Assembly: GCA_028293725.1 (NCBI GenBank) | Contig: JAQGOE010000093.1 | Coordinates: 1 to 60,887, forward strand | Source of the DNA: Gammaproteobacteria bacterium | GTDB lineage: Bacteria; Pseudomonadota; Gammaproteobacteria; Steroidobacterales; Steroidobacteraceae | Length of the DNA stretch: 60,887 nt | Direction: 5' to 3' | Part shown: positions 38,979 through 49,507 of the stretch, one piece after another | Position numbering within the stretch: the first letter of the stretch is position 1 | Layout of the letters: each line of letters starts with the position of its first letter | The notes under the pieces: model-generated | Database searches by the model: none | The model's input: the letters and a program-made list of their open reading frames with translations, nothing else | Told to the model about the DNA's origin: nothing | Program-made: the position numbers and the translations under genes

Positions 38979-41264
38979 ATGAACCAAAAAGGGAGTGAAA
39001 ACACGCGGACCGCGGATCCCTGGGATTCCTTCGAGCCCTATGTGCAGCTCATCAGGTCCCTGTTGCCGCGGGCATCCAGCGTCGCGCTCTTCGATACGAA
39101 GGGCGATCTGCGCTGGTCGAGCGAAACGACCACGGGACCCGACCTGCTGAACATCGTGGACGACGCGCTGAGTACTGCGCGGACGGCCCCAGACAGCGCC
39201 GGCCAGCTACGGGTTCTCGCGGGCAATCTTCCGGTCTATCTGTGCTGGCTGCGCGATGACAGCGCACGCCTCCTTGCAGTGTTAGCGGTGGTCTGCCGCC
39301 CGACTGGCGACCACGACGTCGACGCCCGCAGCTTCTCCTTCGCATACGCATTGTTGCGTCCGGCTCTCGAATGCCTGCGGCGCGACCTGATGGCGCGAGT
39401 TGCGATCGACGAGCTCAATCGCACCGTCACCGCGCTCGACAAGGATCTCGAGCTGTTGTTAGCCGACGGAGCGGCCGATCATCCAACAGCCGACGACGGT
39501 GCGGACGACCTCAAAGGCATTCTCCAGCAAGCCGTCGATCACCTGCGCTGCGCGACGGTCGCGCTCATTGTCCCTGACAAAAGCATCGCGATGGTCCGGT
39601 CGCGCAACAGCGAGCGTCCGGCTGACATGCAACTCGTCGCCCGGGCGCACCGGCAGCTTCTGTCGATGGCGCAGATGCGACGCGAGCCCGTAATCATCAA
39701 CAAGCTCGCACCCAACAGCTCGTTGGGGATCATGCCGTATCGAATCCTGTCATGTCCGCTGCGCTCGCTGTCCGGGCGTACCATCGGCGTACTCGCATTG
39801 TTTCGCGAGGATCTCGGCGAGGATTTCGTCGATCGGGACGCGCGGTTGGGCGACATCCTCGCGCGTAAGGCGGTCGGTATCATCGAGAGTAGTTACGATG
39901 CCTTGAGCGGTCTGTACACCAGACCCGCTTTCGAACAGCGCATCCGCGGCGCTGTCGCCGAAAAAAGCGGCTCGCGTCACTGGACCGCGCTCTATATTGA
40001 CGTCGATCAGCTGCACGTCATCAACGACAACTTCGGCATGCACGTCGGCGACACCGTTCTCGGACAGCTCGGCGAGCTCGTGCGCAATCGGTTGCCGCGC
40101 GGCGCTTTCGGAGCGCGTATTTCCGGTGATCGCTTCGCGCTGTTGCTGCCGACCCAGTTGGATGACGCGGAGAGCTTTGCCGAATCCCTGCGCCAGGGTG
40201 TCGAAATGCTCGGCACCATGCACGGCGACTCGCGGCTCCACGTCTCAATCAGTGTTGGCGTGGCACTGTTGGACACGGGCGCCGGGGAGCTCATGCATTC
40301 GCTCGCGGCCGCCGAAACGGCGTGCAAGGCCGCTAAAGATCGAGGCCGCAACCGCGTCGAGGTCTACCATCCCAATGATGCGAGCCTGGTGCGGCGGTTC
40401 GCCGATATCAACATCGCAGGCCAGTTGCGCGATGCCATCGACGCGGGCCGCTTCCGACTCGACGCGCAGCTCATATTGCCATTCGCCGGCGCGGAGAGCG
40501 CCCGACCGCATTACGAATTGCTGATCCGGATGATCGATGACGAGGGCCGTACCATCGGGCCGGATCGTTTCATGTCGGCCGCGCAGCGTTACCAACTCAT
40601 GCCGGCCATCGACCGTTGGGTCCTGTCCAAGACGATCGAGATGCTCAAGCCCCATGCGGACCTGCTCGCCGGCAGATCGATTGCGTTCGCCATCAACTTC
40701 TCCGGCCAGTCGCTCAGCGACGAGGCCTTCCCGGACTTCCTGCTCGAGCGCATCGCCACCAGTGGCTTGGATCCGGAGCTGTTCTGCTTCGAGATCACCG
40801 AAAATGCAACCATCCAGAATATCGAGCGCGCGGAAGCACTGATCCGCCGGCTGCGCCGCCTCGGCTGCGCGGTGGCGCTGGACGATTTCGGAACAGGCCT
40901 TTCCTCGCTTGCGTACCTGCGGCAGCTGCCGGTGACGATGCTGAAAATTGATGGTAGTTTCGTACGCGATGTTCTGAAGGATTCGCGGGCGGAGTCCATG
41001 GTGCGTGCCATAGCGCAGCTTGCGCGGAGCATGTCCATCTCGACCGTCGCCGAGTACGTGGAGACGGAGGAAATCCGCGCTCGAATTGCTACGCTTGGAG
41101 TCGACTATGGCCAGGGGTTTGCGATCGGCAGACCGGCGCCCCTGGTCGACCTGCTGACCGAACTCCCTCTGCTCGTCTCGGCGACCGTCGTGACGCGCTC
41201 CCTCAGTGGCACCGTGGGCGATATTGGCGACACCGGAATCCTGAACATGGAATTCGTCCACTAG
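38979..41264 (+). CDS. GAF-GGDEF-EAL protein, probable c-di-GMP phosphodiesterase
   Basis: A 761-residue cytoplasmic protein. Residues about 160-310 look like a GAF-type sensor (ALIVPDKSIAMVRSRNSE ... SCPLRSLSGRTIGVLALFRE). A GGDEF domain follows, but its signature reads SGDRF (GARISGDRFALLLP), so cyclase activity is doubtful. The EAL domain (residues about 495-740) keeps catalytic residues: ExLxR as ELLIR, NFSG, FEITEN, DDFGTG, KIDGSF, AEYVETEE and DYGQGF. It most likely degrades c-di-GMP, with the GGDEF part possibly a GTP sensor. It is inserted between envC and ctpA. The start MNQKG at 38979 follows a GGCGGGAAA; upstream extension lacks features. Confidence 0.87.
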   Translation: MNQKGSENTRTADPWDSFEPYVQLIRSLLPRASSVALFDTKGDLRWSSETTTGPDLLNIVDDALSTARTAPDSAGQLRVLAGNLPVYLCWLRDDSARLLAVLAVVCRPTGDHDVDARSFSFAYALLRPALECLRRDLMARVAIDELNRTVTALDKDLELLLADGAADHPTADDGADDLKGILQQAVDHLRCATVALIVPDKSIAMVRSRNSERPADMQLVARAHRQLLSMAQMRREPVIINKLAPNSSLGIMPYRILSCPLRSLSGRTIGVLALFREDLGEDFVDRDARLGDILARKAVGIIESSYDALSGLYTRPAFEQRIRGAVAEKSGSRHWTALYIDVDQLHVINDNFGMHVGDTVLGQLGELVRNRLPRGAFGARISGDRFALLLPTQLDDAESFAESLRQGVEMLGTMHGDSRLHVSISVGVALLDTGAGELMHSLAAAETACKAAKDRGRNRVEVYHPNDASLVRRFADINIAGQLRDAIDAGRFRLDAQLILPFAGAESARPHYELLIRMIDDEGRTIGPDRFMSAAQRYQLMPAIDRWVLSKTIEMLKPHADLLAGRSIAFAINFSGQSLSDEAFPDFLLERIATSGLDPELFCFEITENATIQNIERAEALIRRLRRLGCAVALDDFGTGLSSLAYLRQLPVTMLKIDGSFVRDVLKDSRAESMVRAIAQLARSMSISTVAEYVETEEIRARIATLGVDYGQGFAIGRPAPLVDLLTELPLLVSATVVTRSLSGTVGDIGDTGILNMEFVH

Positions 41265-41371
41265 GTTATGTGCACTGATCCGCAGGTCTGGCGTTGAAAC
41301 CAGATTCTCGTTGACCCGCGCCGCACGCCTGTAGTATCCGTTTTGAGAGCCAAACCGGGGGGTTTGAGGAC

Positions 41372-42649
41372 ATGTCGATGCGATCGCGCACGCTGATCGC
41401 TCTCGTCGCGGGAGCAATTTTTGGATTTTCTGCCGCCGTCACTGGCGGCGTGCTGGCGGAACGGCCGAGCGAAACCGCGGTGTCGGGAAATTCGACCGCT
41501 TTACCGTGGGAAGAGGCGCGTCAGTTCGCCGAAGTCTACGAGCGCATCAAGCGCGAGTACGTGGATGACGTCGACGATCGCGCCCTGATGGAGAAGGCGA
41601 TCCGCGGCATGGTGGCCGCCCTCGATCCGCATTCGGCCTACCTCGATAGTGAAGAATTCGAGGAGATCCGCCTGAGCACCATGGGTTCCTACCCCGGCGT
41701 CGGCATCGAGGTGGTGGCGGAAGACTCGGCGGTGAAGATCCTCCGGCCTATCGACGGCTCTCCGGCGCAGCAGGCCGGACTTCTCCCCGGCGATCAGATT
41801 ATGAGAATCGACGGAAATGACATCGGCGCGGATCTCGCCGGCGCCATCTCCCATATGCGTGGCGCCTCCGGAAGTACCGTGAATCTCACCATCCGTCGCG
41901 CCGGTACGGACGGCCTGCTGGAGTTTTCTCTCCGGCGCGCGAAAGTCGAAGTCCACAGCGTCGCGCAGCAGAACCTCGAGCCGGGATATGGCTACCTGCG
42001 GATTACGAGTTTCAGCGAGACGACCGCCGATGACGTGGCTCGCGCTGTCGCACGGTTGAAGCGCGACAATCCGGAAGGTTTGCGTGGCCTGGTGCTCGAC
42101 CTGCGAAACAATCCCGGTGGTGTGCTCGAGGCCGGCGTTGCGGTAGCCGACGCGTTCCTGAATGAAGGCGTGATCGTTACCGCCGATGGCAGGACCGCTG
42201 ACGCACGTTTCCGCATGGATGCGACGCCTGGCGATCTCATCGATGGCGCGCCGCTGGTCGTGCTCGTGAACAGCGGCTCGGCGTCCGCTTCGGAGATTGT
42301 CGCCGGCGCGTTGAAGGATCACGGCCGTGCTGAGCTCATCGGGCACAAGACCTACGGCAAAGGCTCGGTACAGACTGTTATGCCGCTGTCCCACGGCGGC
42401 GCAGTGAAGCTGACGACCTCACGCTACTTCACTCCCTCCGGTGCCTCGATCCACGGAAAGGGCATCATCCCTGACCTCGTGGAAGAAGGACCTGAAGAAG
42501 CACCCGCGGAACTGATCACCGGCAAGAACGGTCAGCCGCTGGTGGTCCGTGACAAGGAAGTGCACCTGGCCCTGGATACTCTAAAAGCGAAGGTCTCGCT
42601 GGCCCGGAGTCAGGTCACGCCGCTTACGGTTCGCGCGCTGGTGCCCTGA
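41372..42649 (+). CDS. Carboxy-terminal processing protease CtpA (S41 family)
   Basis: A 425-residue exported protease. N-terminal export segment (RTLIALVAGAIFGFSAAVTGGVLAE), PDZ domain (residues about 95-180, YPGVGIEVVAEDSAVKILRPIDGSPAQQAGLLPGDQIMRIDG) and S41 catalytic core with Ser in VNSGSASASEIVAGALKD and Lys in GHKTYGKGSVQT. It trims C termini of periplasmic proteins and, in relatives, murein hydrolases. ctpA after envC is a common gammaproteobacterial pair. A CAAACC/GGTTTG hairpin (41351-41366) sits just before the GAGG ribosome binding site. A possible TTGACC / TAGTAT promoter (41311-41337, spacer 15) precedes it. Confidence 0.93.
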   Translation: MSMRSRTLIALVAGAIFGFSAAVTGGVLAERPSETAVSGNSTALPWEEARQFAEVYERIKREYVDDVDDRALMEKAIRGMVAALDPHSAYLDSEEFEEIRLSTMGSYPGVGIEVVAEDSAVKILRPIDGSPAQQAGLLPGDQIMRIDGNDIGADLAGAISHMRGASGSTVNLTIRRAGTDGLLEFSLRRAKVEVHSVAQQNLEPGYGYLRITSFSETTADDVARAVARLKRDNPEGLRGLVLDLRNNPGGVLEAGVAVADAFLNEGVIVTADGRTADARFRMDATPGDLIDGAPLVVLVNSGSASASEIVAGALKDHGRAELIGHKTYGKGSVQTVMPLSHGGAVKLTTSRYFTPSGASIHGKGIIPDLVEEGPEEAPAELITGKNGQPLVVRDKEVHLALDTLKAKVSLARSQVTPLTVRALVP

Positions 42650-42731
42650 CGTCGAGGGCTCGCGCGCAAGCGACACGCTGCGCTTCCCGATATGCTGCCG
42701 CCGAGGCGCAAGCATTCGGAAGGGGCGTAGA

Positions 42732-43373
42732 GTGTTGTCCTGGTTCATTGATCTAGTCCTGCATCTCGACCGGCACCTGGTCGACCTCGTCGCCCAGTAT
42801 CACTTCTGGGTGTACGGGATTTTGTTTGCCATTATTTTCGCCGAGACGGGCTTCGTCGTGACGCCGTTTCTGCCCGGCGACTCCCTGCTGTTCGCCACGG
42901 GAGCGCTCGCGGCGGTGGACACCAGCGGCACACTCAACGCGCCGGCGCTCTCACTCCTGCTCGGACTTGCGGCGGTACTGGGTAATTCCGCCAATTACGC
43001 CATCGGCCGGTTCATCGGTCCCGCGGCCTTCAGCGGTCGTTACCGACTCCTGAAAGTCGATTACCTCCGGCGCACGGAAGCATTCTTCGTACGGTACGGG
43101 GGAATGGCCATCTTCCTCTCGCGCTTCATGCCCATCATCCGCACGTTCATGCCCTTCGTCGCCGGCATTGGGCACATGCCCTACGCCCGTTTCCAGGGCT
43201 ACAACCTTGCGGGCGGCTTCTCGTGGGTGCTGCTGTTCATCTGGGGCGGCTACGTGTTCGGTAACATCCCGCTGGTGAGGCACAACTTCGGATTGGTCAC
43301 GATTTTCGTCATCCTGCTGTCGCTGCTGCCGATGGTGGTGGCTCTGTTCCGGCGACGCACCGCCACCGCCTGA
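42732..43373 (+). CDS. DedA-family membrane protein
   Basis: A 213-residue inner-membrane protein of the DedA/SNARE-associated family. The signatures FAETGFVVTPFLPGDSLLFATGALAA, GNSANYAIGRFIG and the basic motif FLSRFMPIIRTFMPFVAGIGHMPYARF are present. Family members act as lipid scramblases or undecaprenyl phosphate translocases; which one cannot be told. The start is GTG with AGGGG seven bases upstream. Confidence 0.92.
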   Translation: MLSWFIDLVLHLDRHLVDLVAQYHFWVYGILFAIIFAETGFVVTPFLPGDSLLFATGALAAVDTSGTLNAPALSLLLGLAAVLGNSANYAIGRFIGPAAFSGRYRLLKVDYLRRTEAFFVRYGGMAIFLSRFMPIIRTFMPFVAGIGHMPYARFQGYNLAGGFSWVLLFIWGGYVFGNIPLVRHNFGLVTIFVILLSLLPMVVALFRRRTATA

Positions 43374-43377
43374 AGCT

Positions 43378-43770
43378 TCAAAGAGTGAGTACCGCCGCGC
43401 GGATCGCACCGAAAATCGCACCAGCGAGCAGCACGAAAACGGGCAGGGCAGAGAGCCCGTATCCCACGCTGCGGCTTTTGGGTTCCTTTACATAACTCGT
43501 GAAGTAGATGAGCCGCCCGACCAGGTAGACGACGCCCAGCGCGGTCGCGAGATAGGAGCCGAAGTACTGCCCGAACAGCACAATGGAGGGCACGAAGACC
43601 ACGAGCAGCTCGAGCGTATTCATCTGGACCCGGAAGTAGCGCTCGAACATTTCATTTCCGGTCGTTGCCGGTGCCGGAACTTTATAGGTGCCGCGCGCTT
43701 TGCCTACGGCGAAGCAGAAGAAGACGAACTGCGCGAGCGCAAGCCCGACCACGATGTGAATCAGCGGCAT
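43378..43770 (-). CDS. MAPEG-family membrane protein
   Basis: A 130-residue four-helix membrane protein. FERYFRVQMNTLELLVVFVPSIVLFGQYFG is the MAPEG signature (ExxxRxxxNxxE-like) found in microsomal glutathione S-transferase relatives. Bacterial members are mostly uncharacterised. ATG 43770 is supported by GGGGG six bases upstream; an in-frame TTG at 43782 would add four residues. Convergent with the DedA gene, with four bases between stops. Confidence 0.87.
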   Translation of the reverse strand: MPLIHIVVGLALAQFVFFCFAVGKARGTYKVPAPATTGNEMFERYFRVQMNTLELLVVFVPSIVLFGQYFGSYLATALGVVYLVGRLIYFTSYVKEPKSRSVGYGLSALPVFVLLAGAIFGAIRAAVLTL

Positions 43771-43961
43771 GAAAGCCCCCAAGGGTGCCCAAGATTAAGA
43801 CGATTGGAACCTGTTTGAACCCGACCCGCCCCAGGCCCGAGACGGACCTACCGTACAATAGACGTTTCAGGCACGGGAATATGTTTGACGGAAGTATGTA
43901 TGGCTACGGGCACGCCGCAGAGGCGACGTTGGCTCCGATCTAGGGATGGCACAATTCGACT

Positions 43962-44417
43962 ATGAGCGACAAGCTTCGAGGATACGCACACCGGGTCGAC
44001 GTCGCGGCCGATGCCGAGAAGGTTTGGCTGGCCCTGACGAAGTCCGAATACCTGAAGCGCTGGTGCTCGCCGGCCGCCGACATCAAGGCGCGCGCGGGGG
44101 GCCTGTTCCGAGCGAGCGTCGATCGGGTCATTGAGCTCGAGGCGCACATCGACGTCTTCGAGCCGGGCCGGCGCCTGCGGCTCATCTACCTGCCGGTGAC
44201 GGGGCTGCCTCCCACGGATAGCGCGATCGTAGATGACTTCATCCTCGACTCGACGCCTCCCGAGACGATCGTGAGACTTCTCGGATCTGGCATTCCAGGC
44301 ACGCCCGATTGGGATGCACAATACAGGCGCCTGCGCATGGGGTGGCAGGCGGCGATGACCCGGCTCAAGGTATTCGTCGAGAAGCAGATGGCTGCGGGTG
44401 CGCCGACCGGTACGTAG
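43962..44417 (+). CDS. AHSA1/SRPBCC-family protein
   Basis: A 151-residue soluble protein with the AHSA1 pattern: YAHRVDVAADAEKVWLALTKSEYLKRWCSPAADIKARAGGLFRASV, a middle sheet (GRRLRLIYLPVTG), and a final helix RLRMGWQAAMTRLKVFVEKQ. Bacterial members are linked to stress or to ArsR regulators, but none is adjacent. No specific role can be assigned. Confidence 0.8.
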   Translation: MSDKLRGYAHRVDVAADAEKVWLALTKSEYLKRWCSPAADIKARAGGLFRASVDRVIELEAHIDVFEPGRRLRLIYLPVTGLPPTDSAIVDDFILDSTPPETIVRLLGSGIPGTPDWDAQYRRLRMGWQAAMTRLKVFVEKQMAAGAPTGT

Positions 44418-44484
44418 GGCCGCGCGTTGCACGCCCCCAAGTCGACGACGAGCAGGCGACACCTGCGCAAGAGGCGAACACAAC

Positions 44485-44862
44485 ATGACTGGCTTCATAC
44501 TCCGTGCGCTGATTTCCGCGGTCGGACTCTGGATCGCGACCCGTTGGGTCTCCGGCATCTGGATCGACGATGCGGGCACCCTGATTCTCGCGGGCGCCCT
44601 GTTGGGAATCATGAATGCCATCGTCCGGCCGATCGCGATCCTGCTCACCCTGCCGATCACGATTCTGTCGCTCGGATTCTTTCTTCTCGTCGTCAACGCC
44701 GGCATGGTCGCGCTCGTCGCCGCCATTCTGCCCGGGTTTCACATCCCCGGCGGCTTCTGGTCCGCGTTTGGCACCGCACTCATTGTCTGGATTACCGGTT
44801 GGGTGGCCTCGTGGCTCATCGGGCCGCGCGGCAAGATCGACGTCTACGTGCGCAAGCTTTGA
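44485..44862 (+). CDS. Phage holin superfamily IV (PF04020-type) small membrane protein
   Basis: A 125-residue protein of four hydrophobic helices (TGFILRALISAVGLWIATRWVSGI; LILAGALLGIMNAIVRPIAILLTLPITILSLGFFLLVVNAGMVALVAAIL). It matches a widespread bacterial family annotated as phage holin IV, but there are no phage genes nearby, so a lysis role is not supported. Its last 19 bases overlap the mscS-like gene on the opposite strand. Confidence 0.83.
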   Translation: MTGFILRALISAVGLWIATRWVSGIWIDDAGTLILAGALLGIMNAIVRPIAILLTLPITILSLGFFLLVVNAGMVALVAAILPGFHIPGGFWSAFGTALIVWITGWVASWLIGPRGKIDVYVRKL

Positions 44863-45980
44863 CTCTCAGGGGAGCCGCGGCTCGCGGGCGGCGCATTTTC
44901 GAGTTGCACGACATTCCGAGTCGGCGGGTTGAGGTTGACGTTCATCGCCCGTAACCGCTCGAAAATAGCCAGGTTGATCTTCTGTTGCGCATCGGCGTAG
45001 GTGTTGAAATCCGGCTTGGTCGCGTAGAACACCGTCTCGAATTGCAACATCGTCTCGCCATAGGTGAGGAAATGACACCGGTCGAAACGCGTGTCGGGTG
45101 TTGCCTCGATGATCTGCCGGACCTCAGCCGGAATGGCGGCGAGTATCTGTGGATCCGTGTCATAGGACACTCCGAACTGAAATACGGCGCGTCGCTCGCG
45201 CATGCGTCCGTAATTGCGCACGCGTGATTTCAGGATATCCGTGTTACCCATGATGAGCTGCTCGCCGGTGAGGCTGCGCAGCCGGGTGCTCTTCACACCG
45301 ATGTGCTCGACCGTCCCCTGGGACTCACCCACGGTGAGGAAGTCGCCAATTCCGAAGGGCTTGTCGAGGGCGATCGATAGAGAGGCCAACAGATCGCTGA
45401 GCACCGTTTGCACGGCGAGTGCGACGGCGATACCGCCGATGCCGAGGCCGGCGAGCAACGGCTTGATCTCCACGCCGAGGTTGTCGAGCGCGAGTAGCAA
45501 CACCATCGCCCAGATCACCAGGCCCGCAACGAACAGGATCACGTCGATCGAGCTAGTCAGGAGCTCGTCCAGTCCGGCCGAGCTTTTACGGCGCAGGTCG
45601 ATTGCGTAGCGCACCGACGACATCGCCCAAAGGCCCACCTGCATCCAGAACAGCAGGACGATACCAATCGTGAGGAAGCGCTCGACGCGAGGCGGAAAGG
45701 TCAGATCGCGCGACGCCAGGTAAACAGCCACGGCCCAGAGAAAGAGCCAGCTCGTACGCTCGACGAGCAGCGCAGTCAGACGTATAGCATGGTGAGCGGA
45801 GGCGCCCACGGGCGCAGCCTGCGAGTCACGCTCAGCCCATCGGCGGCGGCGGGCGCTGATGAACTTCTTGATGATGGGCAGAACGGTCAGCGTAACGAGG
45901 AACGTCGCGAGGGCGATCGTCCACTCGTGTACTTCGTTGCCCAGAAACTCGATCTGCCAGAACTTTTCGAAGCTCGGCAT
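44844..45980 (-). CDS. MscS-family mechanosensitive channel
   Basis: A 378-residue inner-membrane protein with about four or five helices before the conserved MscS core (IKPLLAGLGIGGIAVALAVQTVLSDLLASLSIALDKPFGIGDFLTVGESQGTVEHIGVKSTRLRSLTGEQLIMGN), where Gly/Ala-rich TM3 lines the pore, and a C-terminal alpha/beta vestibule. It probably releases solutes under hypoosmotic stress. It reads toward, and overlaps by 19 bases, the holin-like gene. The gap upstream to ntrC carries a repeated 15-base element. Confidence 0.9.
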   Translation of the reverse strand: MPSFEKFWQIEFLGNEVHEWTIALATFLVTLTVLPIIKKFISARRRRWAERDSQAAPVGASAHHAIRLTALLVERTSWLFLWAVAVYLASRDLTFPPRVERFLTIGIVLLFWMQVGLWAMSSVRYAIDLRRKSSAGLDELLTSSIDVILFVAGLVIWAMVLLLALDNLGVEIKPLLAGLGIGGIAVALAVQTVLSDLLASLSIALDKPFGIGDFLTVGESQGTVEHIGVKSTRLRSLTGEQLIMGNTDILKSRVRNYGRMRERRAVFQFGVSYDTDPQILAAIPAEVRQIIEATPDTRFDRCHFLTYGETMLQFETVFYATKPDFNTYADAQQKINLAIFERLRAMNVNLNPPTRNVVQLENAPPASRGSPESQSLRT

Positions 45981-46040
45981 AGGGTGGCGCGCTCCCGATA
46001 ACCGCAGGGAGCGCGACCTTACCCGAGCGGCGGATTCGCC

Positions 46041-46155
46041 GAAAGCGCCGCAGGCTGCGCGCCCCGGGCGACTCCCTTAGCGTGGCGTACTGGTGCACGC
46101 CGGCAAATTGGAATCCCGCCCCCGTCCGCTGAAAGCGCCGCAGGCGACTTTCAGC
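46041..46155. repeat. Paired 15-base repeats and hairpin downstream of ntrC
   Basis: GAAAGCGCCGCAGGC occurs at 46041-46055 and again at 46131-46145. The second copy is part of a strong hairpin: GCTGAAAG-CGCC pairs with GGCG-A-CTTTCAGC (46128-46155). This lies just past the ntrC stop and may act as its terminator, though no T-run follows. It looks like a small REP-type element. Confidence 0.55.
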
Positions 46156-46158
46156 CAA

Positions 46159-47561
<1,403 letters not shown>

Positions 47562-47565
<4 letters not shown>

Positions 47566-48671
47566 GTTGCTTCTCCGAGTGGCAATAACAGTGTGAAAAC
47601 AGTGCGTCCGGGCTCGCTCTCGAATTCGATCAGGCCGCCGTTGCGGGTCACCAATTCCTGCGCGACCGCGAGTCCGAGACCCGTGCCGTTCGCACGCCCC
47701 GTGACGAGGGGATAAAAGATACTGGAGCGCAGGTCGTCGGGTACGCCGGGGCCGTTGTCCTCGATCTGGACACTCGCGACCAGCCGGTGTCGCGCTGGTC
47801 CAATGCTGACATTCGACATCGCGCGCGTCCGGAGCACGATCCGACCGGTGTAGTCGGTAGGTTGCTGTCCGACGGCCTGGAGGGCGTTACGCGCCACGTT
47901 GAGCAGCGCCTGGATCAGTTGATTGCGATCGAGCGTCGCGTTAGGCAGGCTCGGATCGTAATCCCTGTCGACCATGATTCCTCCGCGCGCTTCGGCGTGG
48001 AGGAGGTGATAGACGTGCTCGCAGATTTCGTGGACGTTGATGAGCGCCTTCAGGGGGGCGCGATGCGGGCCGGCCATTGAATCGACCAGCGCGGTGAGAC
48101 GATCGGCCTCGCCGATGATGACCCTCGTGTATTCCCTGAGCGAGGCTTCCTGCAGCTCGCGCTCCAACAGTTGCGCGGCACCCCGTAAACCTCCCAGCGG
48201 ATTTTTGATCTCGTGAGCGAGCTGTTTGATCATGAGCCGGCTGCCATCGAGCCGGGCGAGCAGATCGTTCTCGCGCGAGATCCGTTTCCGTTGGGTCGTG
48301 TCGGCCAGCTCGAGCAACAGGTGCGTTCCTGTTATCTGGCCTTCCAGCCGCGTGATCGTTATGTCCAGGGTGCGAGTGTCACGTGGTGCGCCGGCCGGCC
48401 GCACCGTCAACTCACGATCGGCAAAGCCTTCGCCGGTGTCGAGAGCGCGGCGCAGCAAACCGATGAGCCCGTTCGAGTCCTGCAGAAAATCACCGAAAGG
48501 ACGGCCGCGCGCCTTGTTCAGACTGAATGCGAGCAGGTCCTGGGCGGCAACGTTGGCGTAGATCGCGCACAACTGCGCGTCGAGCATGATGATGCCCGTG
48601 GACAGGGCATCGAGCAGATCCGTCGGGTCGAAGTGCGAAAGCGCGGAGGGTAGAGAGTACTCAGTGGCCAT
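47562..48671 (-). CDS. ntrB: Nitrogen regulation sensor kinase NtrB
   Basis: A 369-residue cytoplasmic kinase/phosphatase for NtrC, controlled in known systems by PII protein. PAS domain (residues about 12-120, LLDALSTGIIMLDAQLCAIYANVAAQDLLAFS), H box KQLAHEIKNPLGGLRGAAQLLE, N box NVARNALQAV, DNGPGVPDD and GTGLGLAVAQELV. No membrane segment. ATG 48671 begins MATEYSLPSALSHFDP; the extension to 48704 lacks support. glnA and ntrBC lie together, separated by one small gene, as in many gammaproteobacteria. Confidence 0.94.
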
Positions 48672-48809
48672 GGGGCACCAACCTGAGGGCCAAACTGAGG
48701 GCATCGCCGCAGCTGGTGTCGCTCGCGAGCGCGCAATGCGCGCGCAACGAGCCTGAATCTCGCAGTGACCTGAGGGAACTTGCGCCAGCTGCCGTGCCTC
48801 GTCTGCCCC

Positions 48810-49346
48810 TCAGCGGTGGAAGTTCGGGTTCGCGGGATTGAGGACCGAAGGCTGAAGGACGGTGAACGTGATGTTTGCGCTCTGGCAGATGACCTGGCCG
48901 TCGCCGTCCCGAATGATCGCCTGCAGCGTATGTGAGCCGCGCTCGATCGGGGAGATCGTGGTGGCGCCGCCGCTCGGCGGGAAGTTTGCAACTCTCGAGC
49001 CATCGAGCAGCAGAACGACCTCGTCGCCCGGCCGCACACCGGGGTTCGTCGCCACCGCGACATCCACGGAGTTCGCGTTCGGAAACGTGTCCTCGTTTGC
49101 CGGCTGAGCTATCGCGCAGCTGCTGTAGGGAGGCGGAGCCTTGGGAGCCGCCGCCGTCGAAGCCTGTTCCGGCGGTGGCTTCGGTGCCTTGTACGTCTGC
49201 GGTTGGGCTAGCGTTACTTTCTGCGCATTCTCGTGCGGTTGATCGCTGTAGTGAGTGACACCGTTCTCGTCCACCCACTTGTACACGGTGGCTGCGAGCG
49301 CTGCCGTGCAGAGGACCGACAATAAGGTAAACACAATTGCGCGCAT
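48810..49346 (-). CDS. Exported DUF4124-domain protein
   Basis: A 178-residue protein with signal peptide (MRAIVFTLLSVLCTAALAA) and an N-terminal DUF4124 block (TVYKWVDENGVTHYSDQPHENAQKV). A Pro/Ala-rich linker leads to a C-terminal Ig-like or FN3-like domain (SVDVAVATNPGVRPGDEVVLLLDGSRV ... ERGSHTLQAIIRDGDGQVICQSANITFTV). It lies between glnA and ntrBC, a place where DUF4124 genes are often found; no function is known. Confidence 0.85.
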   Translation of the reverse strand: MRAIVFTLLSVLCTAALAATVYKWVDENGVTHYSDQPHENAQKVTLAQPQTYKAPKPPPEQASTAAAPKAPPPYSSCAIAQPANEDTFPNANSVDVAVATNPGVRPGDEVVLLLDGSRVANFPPSGGATTISPIERGSHTLQAIIRDGDGQVICQSANITFTVLQPSVLNPANPNFHR

Positions 49347-49419
49347 ATGACCCGAGCATAGTCCTATGTGCCGCCGGGCACAAAAGCGGACCGTCCCGTT
49401 CGTGATGCACGCACTGGTT

Positions 49420-49447
49420 CCCCCTCGCTCCCGCCCTCGCCCCGCCC
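49420..49447 (-). other. Potential G-quadruplex motif
   Basis: On the minus strand there are five runs of three or more G. The four from 49447 to 49430 are separated by loops of 1, 3 and 1 bases, and a further run of five G lies at 49424-49420. This meets the usual G4 pattern. It sits in the 161-bp gap after glnA and before the DUF4124 gene. No other element was recognised in the gap apart from a GTGCC/GGCAC hairpin near 49370. Confidence 0.4.
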
Positions 49448-49507
49448 GCGCAGGTGGAGGTTTTCCGAGAGTGAGAGGAAGGGGAACTCGCTGTCACGCT
49501 GTATCCA

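Noticed and set aside
44485..44862. Phage remnant suggested by the holin-like gene.
   Set aside because: No endolysin, structural, integrase or attachment sequences are nearby, and this family is widespread in chromosomes.
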